Shown one piece after another: positions 12,578 to 24,224 of a DNA stretch of 64,000 nucleotides. The translations under genes and the position numbers were made by a program. This DNA comes from Inia geoffrensis (Eukaryota > Chordata > Mammalia > Artiodactyla > Iniidae). Below the pieces are notes generated by a model. That model worked only from the letters and a program-made list of their open reading frames with translations, had not been told where the DNA came from and searched no databases. The stretch lies in assembly GCA_036417435.1 (NCBI GenBank), contig CM070903.1, positions 90,293,001 to 90,357,000 of the forward strand. Reading direction: 5' to 3'. Numbering within the stretch: position 1 is the first letter of the stretch; every line of letters begins with the position of its first letter.

Positions 12578-12962
12578 AAAAAAAAAAAAAAAAAAAAAGT
12601 TTCTGAAGAACCTAAGGGCAGGACAGGAATAAAGACACAGATGTAGAGAATGGACTTGAGGACACAGGGAGGGGGAAGGGTAAGCTGGGAGGAAGTAAGA
12701 GAGTGGCATGGACATATATACACTACCAAATGTAAAACAGAGAGCTAGTGGGAAGCAGCCACATAGCACAGGGAGTTCAGCTCAGTGCCTTGCAACCACC
12801 TAGAGGGGTGGGATAGGGAGGGTGGGAGGGAGACGCAAGAGGGAGGAGATATGGGGATATATGTATATGTATAGCTGATTCACTTTGTTATAAAGCAGAA
12901 AGTAACAGACCATTGTAAAGTAATTATACTCCAAAAAAGATGTTACCAAAAAAAAGAAAAAA
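12578..12962 (+). other. L1 #1 3'UTR and tail
   Basis: The 3'UTR opens with an A run (about 12576-12598) that is much longer than in L1 #2. It then has 'ggacaggaataaagacacag' and a G-rich stretch (12800-12850). Where L1 #2 has the polyadenylation signal AATAAA, this copy reads AAAAAA (12933-12938). The A-rich tail runs to the target-site copy at 12963. Confidence 0.85.
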
Positions 12963-13028
12963 AAAGAAGGCTTCTTAGAAGTGGGGCCATTTGAGCTATT
13001 TACATTCCATGTGAACCACAAAGACTGC

Positions 13029-13236
13029 CTTTTTTTTTTTTTTGGCGGTATGTGGGCCTCTCACTATTGTGGCCTCTCCAGTTGCGGAGCACAGCCTCCG
13101 GACGCGCAGGCTCAGCGGCCATGGCTCACAGGCGCAGCCGCTCCACGGCACGTGGGATCTTCCCGGACCAGGGCACGAACCCGTGTTCCCTGCATCGGCA
13201 GGCAGACTCTCAACCACTGCGCCACCAGGGAAGCCC
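13029..13236 (-). mobile_element. CHR-type SINE (SINE C)
   Basis: An antisense copy just past L1 #1. A T tract leads into 'ggcggtatgtgggcctctca', the GC-rich body, the reversed B-box (gggcacgaaccc), and a head ending CACCAGGGAAGCCC. AAGACTGC flanks it at 13021-13028 and 13237-13244, a short target-site duplication. Confidence 0.93.
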
Positions 13237-13244
13237 AAGACTGC

Positions 13245-15785
13245 TCTTTTGAAGTACTTTGCTCTTGGACTTAAAGAGGATAGCATTGAGGAAGATGACT
13301 TCATAATTTCCCCTATGAAAAAAAGAAAGGCAAAAAAAATGACAACAAAAAAATTATCAAAGGTTATTTCCTGGTGACCTAACCCTTCACTATGTATGCT
13401 GGTAGCTTACTCAACAGTTCAAGAATAAAAAAATTAAAAAAATAAATTAAGAAGAAATCAAATATGGCAAGGAATACTGTCTAAGAATTTAACTTTGTGA
13501 GTTTATTGTGAAAGAATGAAAGCTACTTTTCCTTACCTTCATCTCAGGGGCAGAGCAAGGATTTATAACCTGGATGTCACCCCAAGGAAGAGAGTTTCAG
13601 AAGGTTAAGCTCCCAAAGTAAATAGCTGGATCGTTCAAGATGGAAAAAGCTCAGAAGTTTCTGAAAGACATGACTCTATCCTAGTGGACGTGATGCCCAT
13701 GCAATGTGGAACTGCTAATGAGGGAACATGATGTCTAGGTCTAAATCCTGGGCCCCATGGCTCAGGAGGGATCAAAGATACAGCGGCCAAGTTGGACATG
13801 CAGACTGTGCCACCAAATGCAAACGCTGTTCAGTGAGCCACTTCAGCATCCAGACCAGAGGCCCTCCCTCAAATTTTCTGGAATGTATAAGACCCTCAGT
13901 TTCCTCGAATGACCAAAAGAATTTGCAGGGCAAAAACAGATGAGATTAAATTCTCAACAACCTTGCAGGGTCAGGAGGAAACAGAGCCAGATTTATTAGA
14001 ACATGAAGAAATATAACACTTCCTGCTCCCAGAGTGGAGGAGCCAATTTATACTCATTCTATAAGTTTGCCTGAAGTTCTAAGACAAAATCAACCTTTTA
14101 AAAAACAAAAGCAGGCCCCTAGACCTTTGTAAACGAACAGCAGAACTCAACATGCTGCAGAGTACCCATATTTACCTCAGACACAGCAAGTCAACTGGAA
14201 AACCAGCCGAGCATGCTAAGTTTACCCAATTTCTAACCTTCCCAGAGCTGTCTCAAGCCGTTTCAGTTGCTGGCCTGAGATGACCCAAGGACTTCCTCCC
14301 ACTTAACAACCATTCAAAAAGAGGGGAGGAAAAATCCACTCACTGAAATTCCCACCTTGGCCAATCACCCATTTAACCAGACAAACAGGAACAGAGTAGC
14401 TAATGTTTAAACGGAACTAATGTTACATGTCAACATTAAAACTCACGTTATCTTTTATATTTTTATTTTTTCACAGAACATATGAACAATGTCTAAGGGT
14501 AACAAGAATTCAATAGCGACATTTCACTTTTCTAGATAGCAGGCATTCATTGGTTCGTGAATGTTTCGTACAAGGCAGAATTTCTGGCTTATTGTGTTTG
14601 ATAGAAAGAAAAGCATTTTGAATCAAAACAGAGGGGGAATTGCAAAATGAATTCCAATGAAACATGAGCAAGCAAGCACATCAAAGTAGGTTTTGTTATG
14701 ACTTAGCATTCCAGGGATGGGGAAAAAAATAAAAAGCAAGTATCCAATTGTTAAATCAAGACTTCGCAGCTCCCCTGTCCTGTAGTCAATTTGCCAAATG
14801 CCCTTTTTCTTCTCTAATCCCATTTTTCAATATCTCATAACTCAAACCTGGTTGATCACTTAGTCACATCAGCCTAAATTCATTAGGCCAATTAAATTAG
14901 AATGCATGTGGTAGAGAATCAGGCTTTCACAGAGCCATCGGCTGCTGGGCTTCTAAACATTCGACTACAGAGTCTCATTTCAAGAGCTGTGATCCTGCAG
15001 GGGTGGTTTGATTTTTCAAAGGGGACACGTTGCTACTCAGAAGGACTTCTCAGGACACTGGGGGGGAAAAAAGTAGTAAAAACCAGAGCAATCTGACAAA
15101 AATAGGATGCATTGTCACCCAAACCCTGAGGCAACTCACACATATGGTGCCGTATTTTAAACATGAAGAAACAGACGCTGTCTTAACAGCCTGGTGCTGT
15201 TAGGATAGCAGCTCCCAGAGAGCACATCTTTCCTGGTAAATGTGTGGAGAGAAGCTCTGTTCTGAGGAAGCCTCTTATGGATTTGCTGGCAAGGTTGTCC
15301 ATAGGCAGTGGTGCAGGTTCTGTGGGGCATCCTCTGAGGGGCAGGACAGGGGGCTGAGATTGGGCCATGTGCTCAAGGCACCGCGTACCCTGATGATGGG
15401 CTGGAGCCTGTAGGAAGGGGGCCTTTCCCTAATTGGTCCACACTTATGTAATTTGTCTAGAGAGGATACATATCCTTAACCTGCAAAAAGGCACTATATA
15501 TGCTAACAGCTTGGGAACTAGATAACAAATAGGTTGGATAATGATTTACCGTACAAAAACCTGACAATGCTGAGACTAGAGGAACTTTCACTTTTAGGCA
15601 ATCTCTTGAATTCACTTTAGCTCCTAAAGAGTCTCAGCCCCACCCATCTGCAACCTTGGGATATTGGAGCTTTTGGAAAAAGCCAACCAGAGATTTGATG
15701 ACAGCCCTAGGTTTCCTTCAGGATAGGGTAGGAGTGTAGGGAAGAGGGGGAAGAACTGACATGCTTCATGTCTAAACTTTAGCAC
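13245..15785. other. Spacer, no gene confirmed
   Basis: No RNA gene or recognised repeat. A 43-codon open stretch at 13248-13377, ending before TGA, is rich in acidic and then lysine residues; much of it is A-rich and a stop sits just upstream of the pre-insertion frame, so I do not call it an exon. Other frames here (at 13728, 14623, 14902, 15183) have no recognisable homology. Confidence 0.45.
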
Positions 15786-15855
15786 GTTTGAGGGCAGGGA
15801 CTGTGTCTTATTCACTATTGTATCCTTAGTACCATGCACTCAACAAATCTGTGTG
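15786..15855 (+). repeat. L2 LINE 3' end
   Basis: It carries the characteristic sense L2 end: 'gagggcagggactgtgtct', 'tattcactattgtatcctta' and 'ctcaacaaatctgtgtgg'. Confidence 0.65.
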
Positions 15856-16019
15856 GAAGGGATGTATTCAAATCCATTTTATTCTTCATCTTGCTGTGTT
15901 TTCAATAAAAGAGAGATGGTTAAACCTATGTTTATTTTTTTTATATGCACGAAAGTCAATCCTATGTTAACCTGGCAAATAAGGCAACTTTGTGAACATT
16001 TTTCAAAATCTGTTAAAGG
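15856..16019. other. Spacer
   Basis: Nothing recognised. Confidence 0.4.
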
Positions 16020-16200
16020 ATCACAGGACCTTAGAGTTGAAAGTGTCTTAGTCTAAATCTGCTTAGTCGCAAACAAGGCAGCAGCAATCTAGAGAGTTTA
16101 AATGACTTGTGGTTGATTTCACAATCCGTTGGAAGCAAAGCCAGAACTGGAGCTCAAAACAACAGATCCCAAACCCAAAGGCTTTCTCCAGTGCTCTGAG
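16020..16200 (-). repeat. MIR-related SINE fragment
   Basis: It has the ordered modules 'aggaccttagagttgaaagt', 'gagtttaaatgacttgtgg' and 'aagccagaactggagctc', as in an antisense MIR-type relic. Subfamily not assigned. Confidence 0.45.
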
Positions 16201-18090
16201 AATAAGAGAGCAGGCACACATACCTCTAACATAAGAGTTGTCCGCTACGTTAGGTGCTGTCAGCCACCCGTGCTGAGGTCTCACACCATGCCCGTGGCCC
16301 CTTTGCAAGCACCATCCTCATTTTCGTAGTGCTAACTCTGATACCACCCGATCAGCTGTATGCTTGTGTACTCTACACACACTGCTAGGCTCAAAAGTGG
16401 GTAATCAGAGAGCAATCTCATAACATTTACATAAATGGGCCCCAAAGAAAATACCCACTAGAAGCCTGCTACTTTCAATTCCTTTGTTCAGTGAGCCATG
16501 GAATTTTAAAAATGATAACTTCAACACTACAGAGCAGGTAAATGTGTCATACACTCTCCTTTAGCATTGAAAGGGCTAGGCCAGAGCAGTAATAAACTAG
16601 GAAGCCCCCATTGAGAAGAGTGATCTGGCTTTGCAAACATCATGCATCAGGCAGCCAGGATGAAACAAGAATCATTCCACTCTTATAGAAAGCATTCCAG
16701 TGACTGCCACAGAACAAAGTGGTAATCGTTCTTAAAGAACGCTGGATTCACGTCAACCAGGGAACAACATTTAAAAGGGCATTTTTTTCTGTGGAGTAAG
16801 TACAGATTTTCTGACCTCCATTTCCAATAACTGGAATGGCACATGTGTCTGGTAACTCAAAAGAGAAGACTATGTGAAGACCATTATAACAGAATATTTT
16901 AGTCAAATAATAACAAGCCATCCCTTCCTCAGGCAAAGGAACCAACTGCTTGAATGTGGCAGGAAAGTGAAAATTCAGAATCTCAATCACATGGGGTCAC
17001 ACAGGCATTTCTGGCTTAAGATGAACTTGAAAAATATAACAAAGAAAAATCTACAATGAGCAACAGATTTATGAGCTCAAAATGTCCATTTGCCCTCAAA
17101 AAGACTACTGGAAATAGATTTTCATTGTATTTTGGACAATATAATGTTGTATCTTTTGTTATCTAGAAAGTTCAAACAGGATGAACCAGCTACGAAAGGA
17201 AATTAATTTTATTATACCTTGATAACTTTTGTTTCTATTCAATAATTTCTCACCTGAGAATATTTCATGCCTGGTATTGAGTACCATTTCATACATATTG
17301 AGTGCCAGTGTTCAAGATGCTGCATAGGAGACATGATGAAAACTAACTAAATTGGCAAAGTGGAGTCGAGGGTGGGCAGTTATTCAGTGAGTTTGGGCAG
17401 CTTTCTAAAACTGAAAGCATTTTCATCAGCAAGGTTCTATGCATAAATTATTTTTGTAAATGTCTTAAGATTATGGAAAAGAAAAAAAGAGAAGGATCTG
17501 GTAGAAAACCTTTGTAAACAGTTGTCTAGAATTGAGTTGATATGGTTTAAACTCTGAACCATATTATTCTGCTTATAATAATCAAGACTGTTAAGGGAAG
17601 GGTAGTAACAAGTTATCCTTTAAAATTTTAAGTTGGTTCCCAATTTGAGCAACAAAATAAAGAAGCATTGGATTACAACCAAAAATACAAAACACATAAC
17701 CATGTGTACATACCAATATTAAATTTTTAAAGATTAAATAATGAATGGAGGAGAATAGACAAATCCCCCTTGCAGAAGAATTTCAAATAATTTACGTAGG
17801 TACTTCACCCTCAAGGAAGTTGAACATAATTCCCCACTCACTCTTTAAGTATGAGCTGTGTACAGTAACTTCCTTCCAAAGAGTATAGTGTGAAAGCAGG
17901 GGGAAAGAATAACTTTACAGTGGAGAAATCTGGCAAACACTACTTCAGTCAGGTTATTAGGGCAAACACTAGTGATAAGTCACATTGATAGCATGTATAC
18001 TTGATAAGATGTGATGAGTATGGTATATTTTTGCTGTGTGTGTTTTTTTGGTTGTTTTGTTTTGCTTTTGTTTTTGTTTTTTCACAAAAC
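16201..18090. other. Spacer, no gene seen
   Basis: AT-rich sequence with short unrelated frames only. A T/G-rich run lies at 18040-18080, just before an L1 relic. Confidence 0.45.
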
Positions 18091-18508
18091 TCATAACGCC
18101 AGTCTCCTCATGAGGAAAACAAATACATCCCTATTGAGGGATAGTCTATAAAATACCTGAGAAGGACTTTCCAAAACTGTCAAGATCTTCAAAAACCAGA
18201 AGAGTTTTTTAAAAACTGTCACAGTCAAGAGAAGCCTAAAGAGACATGACTTCTGAATGTAATATGGTGTCCTGGATGGGTTTCTGGAAGGGGAAAAGGA
18301 CATTAAGAAAAATCTAAGGACCTAGTAGGGACTTTAGTTAAAAGTAATGCGTCAGTATCAGTTCAAGTATGCCATACTAATGTCCTATTCTAACAATAGG
18401 GGAAACTGGGCCATGGATTTTGGGGAACTCCCTGGACTATAGTTTTGTTTTTTCTGTATTTTTCTAAAACTACTCTAAAATAAAAATTGATTCAATAAAA
18501 TAAAAAGG
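18091..18508 (+). mobile_element. Old L1M-type 3' end
   Basis: A 5'-truncated L1 remnant. It has recurring L1 3'UTR modules: 'ctgtcacagtcaagagaagc', 'agacatgacttctgaatgta', 'ggtgtcctggatgggtttct', 'ggactttagttaaaagtaat', 'caataggggaaactgggcc' and 'ctactctaaaataaaaattg'. It ends in A-rich sequence, and a further A run lies at 18528-18544. It is much older than the two full-length L1s. Confidence 0.65.
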
Positions 18509-18545
18509 AAGTTGGCTGTGGCAACAGAAAAAAAAAAAAAAAAAG

Positions 18546-19744
18546 ATAGTGTTAGAGGTGAAGAAATAGAAGTTAACAGTCAAAAGTAGGAGCTCTTAAC
18601 CCAGCGGAGCCTGGAGTGTCTGCACTGGGGAAAAAGAAAGTCAAAATTCATCTCTAAATGCCAAGGAGAACTGTTTGAAACAAAGTGTTAAGAATAGCTG
18701 GGAGGTATTCACAAGCACAATTAGCACCTTGAGTGACTGGGAGCCAAAACTAAGCAGCTGTGGGAGACCGAGCAGGCCAGGGTCGTAAACAGGTCCTGTG
18801 ATGGCATCTTAAATGAGATGAGGTGCCCGAAGAGAGGAAAGTGTTTAGCGAACAGGGCCCAGGTTTGTAACGAGAACTCCTATGTTACGTGTTCTCCCTA
18901 GTGTTTCTAACTAAGAGGAGGAGTTAAACTGTTTTTCTACAAAATTTTCATGTTGACATTTTTTGTCACTTTTATAAAGGTTTCTATGTCTCTATACAGG
19001 CAGCCCCTGCGGCTCACTACTTTGAAATTTACCTAGTAGGAAAGAACCTAAAAACAATGCCTCGCAACGCTGGATCTGACCAGCCTTCCGTTTCAGCAGC
19101 AGATTCTTAATCTGGAGGGACTGAATCATCCATTTCTCACCTTTCTCCCCAGCCAAGTATTTTTAACTGTCAGCTACGGAGTAAACATAGAGTCTATAAG
19201 GAAAAAGTCCATTTTTCACTTTTCTGCTTTTGGCTGTTGAATCCAGGATGCATTACAGCAAAAAAGAGGGTCTTTTATGTAAAAATAATATTGGTTTGTT
19301 TAACATTTTTCTCCATTTTGTTAAATATCCAAAATGAGTCCCTGCTACTTCAACAGGGTCCACTTCTCACCTAGAGGCAGCTTTTCTCCACTATCCCAAG
19401 TATAGAAACTGTGGGCAGCAGCCTTGAGCTCCCAGTGGCTCCAGGGATAGAAATGTCATAGGGATGCATCCAGTTCCCTGTACCAGAAGGGCCCGATCTG
19501 GAAGGTAAGCCTCTGTGGACCTGTTCTGTTAGACCTCAAAGAGCTGGGATGGGAAAGAGACAAAGCTTGAACTGCTGCTCAAGATCCACTGGACACACTG
19601 ATACTCAAGAAGCTCAACTTTACGAAAACAGTTTGTTTCAACATCTAAAAGAAACAGTCAGAACATGAATACTCAGCTTAGAGCTGTATTGCCATCTAAA
19701 ATAATCGTTTTAAAGTGAACTGTTTGGAACCATTGTGTTTCTCT
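18546..19744. other. Spacer, no gene seen
   Basis: Slightly GC-richer in places (18600-18800, 19380-19560), but no coding or RNA signal is recognised. Confidence 0.4.
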
Positions 19745-19775
19745 ACATTTGTTCTTTCAGTCAACTATGCTATAA

Positions 19776-20125
19776 ATATCTACTGAATACACATGAGGCA
19801 CCAAGCACTGTTACAGGATTTGGTGGTAGGAAACATTACAAAAGCCATGCCTTCCTGAGTATACGCTCTAGTGAGGGGCAACAGATAAACAAAAGAGATG
19901 AGAGTGATATAGTATATTATATGGCAATAAGTACGGTGAAGACAAAGCAGGGAAGGGGAACAAGAGTGACAGCTCAAATTTTCAGTAGTGTGTCATAGGT
20001 TTGAGACACAAAGGACGTGAGGGAACCAGCCTTGCAGATATTTGGGGGAAAGCATTCCAGGCGGAGGGATCAGCAAGCATAAATACCCTCAGGTCAGAAT
20101 GGGACAAGATGTCCCAGGGGATTTT
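19776..20125 (-). repeat. L2-type LINE fragment
   Basis: It follows the antisense L2 layout: 'atctactgaatacacatgag', 'caagcactgttacagg', 'cttcctgagtatacgctcta', then 'agcattccaggcggaggga' and 'cagcaagcataaataccctc'. The 87-codon frame from 19735 is incidental. Confidence 0.5.
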
Positions 20126-21814
20126 TGCGGCTAGAATGGATTTATCTTTGGTTAGGTTTCTAGGCCAAGCCTGAAAATGTCTTTTACTCCATAAAAAAGT
20201 GAAATACAAGTGGTCTCTAAATTACATATACTTCACACACTGTTCTCCAGAAGAATTCCCTTCACATACCATCCTTCCAGAAATAACTCGAGGGCCACCA
20301 GCTCCTCACAGATTTGTCTTTTATCTCTTGCTGAAAGTGGTACATGCCTTTTCCAAATTCCTTAGGGTCTTTGCCATTTCCACCTTGTTCCTCATTAGAG
20401 TTGCTTTTCTGCCTTAATTTCCCTCTGAATTGTACATTCACTGAGGACAGGATGTGAATCTGGTTAACTGTTTTATTCTCTAGAGTTTAACCTTGCTCAT
20501 AGTTAGGGTTTAACAAACACTTGAGAAGGTTTCAGTGTATGCTTTCTATCAAATTAAGCTCCAAATTAGAATATCATTAATTTCATATCTGTATTTTATT
20601 ATAATGAGGAAACATATTGTTAACCATGTTTCTTGAATTTTTAATATTCACAGAAGTTTTTGCCAAACTACTGCAACTCATCAACATGTTAAGTTATACG
20701 CTAATATTTTAAGCTCCAATGATCTTAAAGAGTAACACATTTTTCCCACACAACCATAAAAAGAAAGAAAAAGATTAGTTTTGACAACTTTGTTGTAAAT
20801 AAGTAAAAATGTCAGATTGCAAAATATCTTTGCTTATGCAATCAAAAAATAAACAAGAATAACATATTTAAACATCTCAGGTAGATAAAACATTTAAAAA
20901 CTAGGCCAAACTTCCATTTTTTGCCCAATTTGGCATTGACCAGTGGCTTATGCCCTGTTATTTCCAGACTGAAAAATTAATTACACAAGATGTCCTTTTG
21001 TAAGGAAACACAAAATCTGACATGGGGCTGTTAAGACAGCCAATAAGTCACTACCAAACTGCTTTCAAAAACCAAGAAGTAGACAGACAACGTAAGAGGA
21101 GTACTACAGAATTCAAAATAATTTGCACTGAATTTCTCTTTTATTCCTCTGTTGTAGAAAGTAGCCTAAAATCTCATATAACTGATTGGAAATTGACCAA
21201 GCAGACATTTCTGCTCTATGGTTATTATTACTTTTAAGAGAGTAGAAAATAATGAGAAAATCAATGAGAGAGAAAAATTCTTTATTTTGGGAAAACAATC
21301 TCCTCATTTGGAATTGTTTCCTCCTTCTGTGCCTCTCTGTAGAGTGACTTTAGGTGACTTCAGGCTGGGGTGTGTGGCCTCTGTGAAACAGACTCCTTTG
21401 GGGAAGCTGGCCTGTGGCTTGAGGAAGGCCATTCTACAGACCCTGATCTAATCTCCAGTTTGACGGTAGATGATCACTACTGATACTAGGGCTGGATAGC
21501 TCAGAAAGCTTCTGCTCAGTGCCCATACGTTCACCAGGACTTTGTATCTTATGGCAGTAGGACTGAGAGGGGCAGGAGGCGGCAAAGTTCTAGTCATTAG
21601 AACCGAGAAACTGCCCAGTCCCAAGGAAACATAATTTAATACGTTGGGCCATCCTGGGTTTCAAAATATGAGCCTCTCTAAGTAGAAACTATTTCTCCCT
21701 TTCCCCTTCCCTTTTGCTAACCCCAAATTGTCCTTCCTTCCAAATCATAATAGCATCACTTCCTTAATTGTCTTGGATATAATTTTTTTCCCAGAGCCAA
21801 AGCTAGCTGTCATT
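20126..21814. other. Spacer with a short L2 3' end
   Basis: Bases 20435-20530 resemble the sense L2 end ('gaggacaggatgtgaatctg ... ggtttaacaaacacttgag'). Otherwise it is AT-rich spacer with no gene signal. Confidence 0.4.
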
Positions 21815-21935
21815 CTCACCATCCACAATAAGTATTTCCAGAGTACCTGCCATGTGACTCACTGTGCTAAGTTTGGAAGACTTATGCCGAGTGAGACAGA
21901 TATGTTCCTTGTACTCATTAAGGATAGGAGGAAAA
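21815..21935 (-). repeat. L2 fragment
   Basis: The modules 'ataagtatttccagagtacc', 'gccatgtgactcactgtgct' and 'cttgtactcattaaggat' match the antisense L2 end. Confidence 0.5.
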
Positions 21936-22039
21936 AATGAGCGCCCTGAAGTATAGGGAACAATGACCTTTGATCAACTTCTTGATACAAGACAGCATAT
22001 TTAAGAATGTATCACACAATAAAGACAATGGTAAGCACT

Positions 22040-22105
22040 GACAGAAAGTGTGGTCCTCAGGGAGAGGCAAGTCTATGTTAGAATCACATGGGGAGGTTTG
22101 TCAAG
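22040..22105. repeat. Possible MER5-like hAT fragment
   Basis: 'aaagtgtggtcctcaggga' followed by 'gttagaatcacatggggagg' resembles the short MER5 (hAT-Charlie) DNA transposons. Short and diverged, so tentative. Confidence 0.35.
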
Positions 22106-22960
22106 CTCCACAGCCCAACAGTCACCCCCATCCCTCCCACCTCCACCCCAGTTCCAGTGCGAACCTTACCAGGTCCTCTCCCACCCAAGATAATGGCAAT
22201 CTTTGTACATTTCTTCTCAGCAATCCTTCCCAACCACCCCTCCCCGCCCCCAGTCTGTAGTAGCTAAGTGGGGATGCCCTGGGAAAATGCAGTACTTTTT
22301 TCCAAAGTTCATTCATTACGTGAGCACAGGCAGGCACGTAAGGCAAACAAACAAACAAAGCTTTTGGAGATTCTGAAGCTTTGGCTTTGAACATCAAAAG
22401 CCAAATCCTGGAAGACTCAGAACAAGCGTTTATGGAACGGGAAACATTTAAGAGGGAACTGGACAGCCAAAGAGCAGTTTTCCTACCACTTGGATTAGAG
22501 ATACGTCTGAGGGGCTCACGTGCTGTGAGGACCTGAAGAGTGGCCTGGCACACTGTCCCCCTCTGGATTGAAACTGGGGGCGCCACCGTTGTGTCCACAT
22601 CAGAAGTCACAGGTGAGAGTGGGGTCTCAGAGCAGAAGAGGCTCTAAGATTTCCTGGCTTCCCACAATGTGCTTCAGACACTTCACAGCTCACAGAAAAG
22701 CTCTGTGTCCAACATGATGCCAAACTGTAGGTTTCATAGGGCTGAAGGAAGAAAACAGGCTGCAGAGCCCCAGGATGGTCCCCAAAGTCATGGCTTCCAC
22801 AGTGTAGCACATGGAAAACAGCAAAGACTTTCAGAGGAGGCACACTCCCCACTTCCTACCAAAAAAAGGAAAAAATAGTTATAAAAGTGACTGAGAAGGG
22901 AGGTGATGGATGACTCATGGTTCTGGGGCAGAGCATACAGATCGTATTAAACCCTGCACT
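22106..22960. other. Spacer with a 162-codon chance frame
   Basis: A 162-codon frame lies on the minus strand at 22122-22610. It has no recognised domain; its C-terminal part is low-complexity (W, G, R) opposite a C-rich tract, and its frame is not supported by splice sites. I treat it as chance. Confidence 0.4.
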
Positions 22961-23096
22961 TGTTACAAATGAATAATCTGTAACAATTTCTAATAGAGTC
23001 ACTAAGAGTTAGAAAATAAATAGTTGTATCCACACCAGAAGAGACAACATCACATGTCTACTCACTGCATTTGCCACAGGGAGTTTGTAGAGAGCA
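22961..23096 (+). repeat. Local duplication, copy 1
   Basis: This block recurs in direct orientation at 23702-23848. Shared landmarks in order are TGTTACAAATGAA, CAATTTCTAA, TTAGAAA, TCCACACCAGAAGAG, TGTCTAC, CACTG and GGGAGTTTGTAGA. The copies differ by many substitutions and small indels, so the event is old, or both are copies of a dispersed element I cannot name. Confidence 0.8.
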
Positions 23097-23465
23097 GTTC
23101 TTTGGGAGACCAAAGAGCAAATGGAAGGAGACCCCACTGAGGGAACCAGAAAGATCAGAGGAGGACAGAAAACCTGATGCCCTTTCCTTACGCCACACTA
23201 ATCTACCAGGGATTAAGGGAAAGTAGAAGGAAAGGGAGGGAAATTCTGATTAGACTGAATTTTAAACCAAAAGAGACAAAGATTTAACTAGAAGTGAATG
23301 TTGTTGAAGTGACAACATAAAGTTTTCCTTTAAAAACAGAGATAGAGACCAGAGAGTAAAGTTCAGATATAAAGAAAAGTTTCAGCTTTGCACATCCAAG
23401 ACTGTGGACTATATAACTTATAACACTCATACCTATTTTAACTGGCACTAAAGAACAGATACTCC
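23097..23465. other. Spacer between duplicated blocks
   Basis: Purine-rich non-coding sequence with no recognised feature. Confidence 0.4.
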
Positions 23466-23510
23466 CCAACAAATTTCTTTTTTTTTTTTTTTTTTTCCAA
23501 CAAATTTCTT
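23466..23510 (-). mobile_element. Poly(A)-only retroposition footprint
   Basis: CCAACAAATTTCTT occurs exactly at 23466-23479 and again at 23497-23510, with nothing between but 17 T (23480-23496). On the minus strand this is a target-site duplication flanking a pure A tail, and the inferred nick TT/AAGAAA matches the L1 endonuclease preference. It looks like an L1-driven insertion whose cDNA ended inside the tail. Slippage is a less likely alternative. Confidence 0.75.
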
Positions 23511-23701
23511 AACAGCACATGGCAGGGTCAGAGACACGCCAGAAATCCAAATTACCTTCTTTTACAACACTTTGGAAAAATCATGGTAAACTCATATGCA
23601 AAGTTAGTAATGGGCAACCGACTCAACTTCATGATAAGAAACTACAGCAGTTAATTAATTCAGTCAAAGCCCACCGAATGGTTTTTCTCATTGTAACTTT
23701 T

Positions 23702-23848
23702 TGTTACAAATGAAAGATCCACAGCAATTTCTAACAGAGTTACCAAAAGGAGTGTTAGAAACTAAGTTATAGTTGTGTCCACACCAGAAGAGGCAATATC
23801 ACGTGTCTACGCACTGGACTTGCCCCGGGGGAGTTTGTAGACACAGTG
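23702..23848 (+). repeat. Local duplication, copy 2
   Basis: Partner of 22961-23096, about 740 bp downstream in the same orientation. It has small insertions relative to copy 1 (for example GGAGTG before TTAGAAA). Its end adjoins a MIR-like fragment. Confidence 0.8.
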
Positions 23849-23915
23849 GTTAGAGCTTGGGTTCTGGAGTCACGGAGCTGGAGTTCTAATTCCAACTCTG
23901 TACTGATGCACACAA
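23849..23915 (+). repeat. MIR fragment
   Basis: 'cagtggttagagcttgggtt' (starting just before, at about 23843) followed by 'tggagtcacggagctggag' matches the MIR 5' part. Confidence 0.55.
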
Positions 23916-24224
23916 CATGTGTGAATCCCAGATGCATCAATTACAATAAGTGAAAGAAATCAAACTCAAAAGATTATATACGGTATGATTCCATTTAAAT
24001 GACATTTTGGAAAAGGAAAGTTTATAGGAGCAAAAACAGACCAGCGGTTTGCTAGAGCTGGAGACAAGTGTAAGGGTTGACTAGAAAAGTCCTGAAGAAT
24101 TTGCAGGGGACGGGTGATGGAACTATTCTATATCCACATGTCACTTGTCATCTGTCAAAATTCATGTAAATGTATGCCAAAGAGAGTGAATTTTACTGGA
24201 TTTGAATTCAGAAATAAGTGCTTT

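Larger units (their letters stand above)
5502..12962 (+). mobile_element. Full-length, inactive L1 retrotransposon (L1 #1)
   Basis: An autonomous non-LTR retrotransposon. In order it has a long 5'UTR (5502-7834, holding an antisense SINE), an ORF1 remnant (7835-8726), a short inter-ORF spacer, an ORF2 remnant (8784-12577) and a 3'UTR ending in an A-rich tail. Target-site copies AAAGAAGGCTTATTAGA (5485-5501) and AAAGAAGGCTTCTTAGA (12963-12979) differ by one base, which sets both ends and shows a full-length insertion. Without the SINE and its target copy it is 7244 bp. Frameshifts and stops in both ORFs make it dead. L1 #2 is the same family. Confidence 0.96.

Noticed and set aside
13029..13236. 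Possible tRNA gene from A- and B-box-like motifs in the CHR elements
   Set aside because: The motifs belong to a tRNA-derived SINE head. The rest of the element and the A tail show it is a retroposon, not a functional tRNA gene.
13248..13377. Acidic then lysine-rich open stretch ending in TGA
   Set aside because: It is short and A-rich. Once the SINE is removed a stop lies only a few codons upstream, and no acceptor site is supported.
22122..22610. 162-codon minus-strand frame
   Set aside because: No domain, no splice or promoter context, and a W/G/R-rich end opposite a C-rich tract. Length alone is weak evidence in a 64-kb window.
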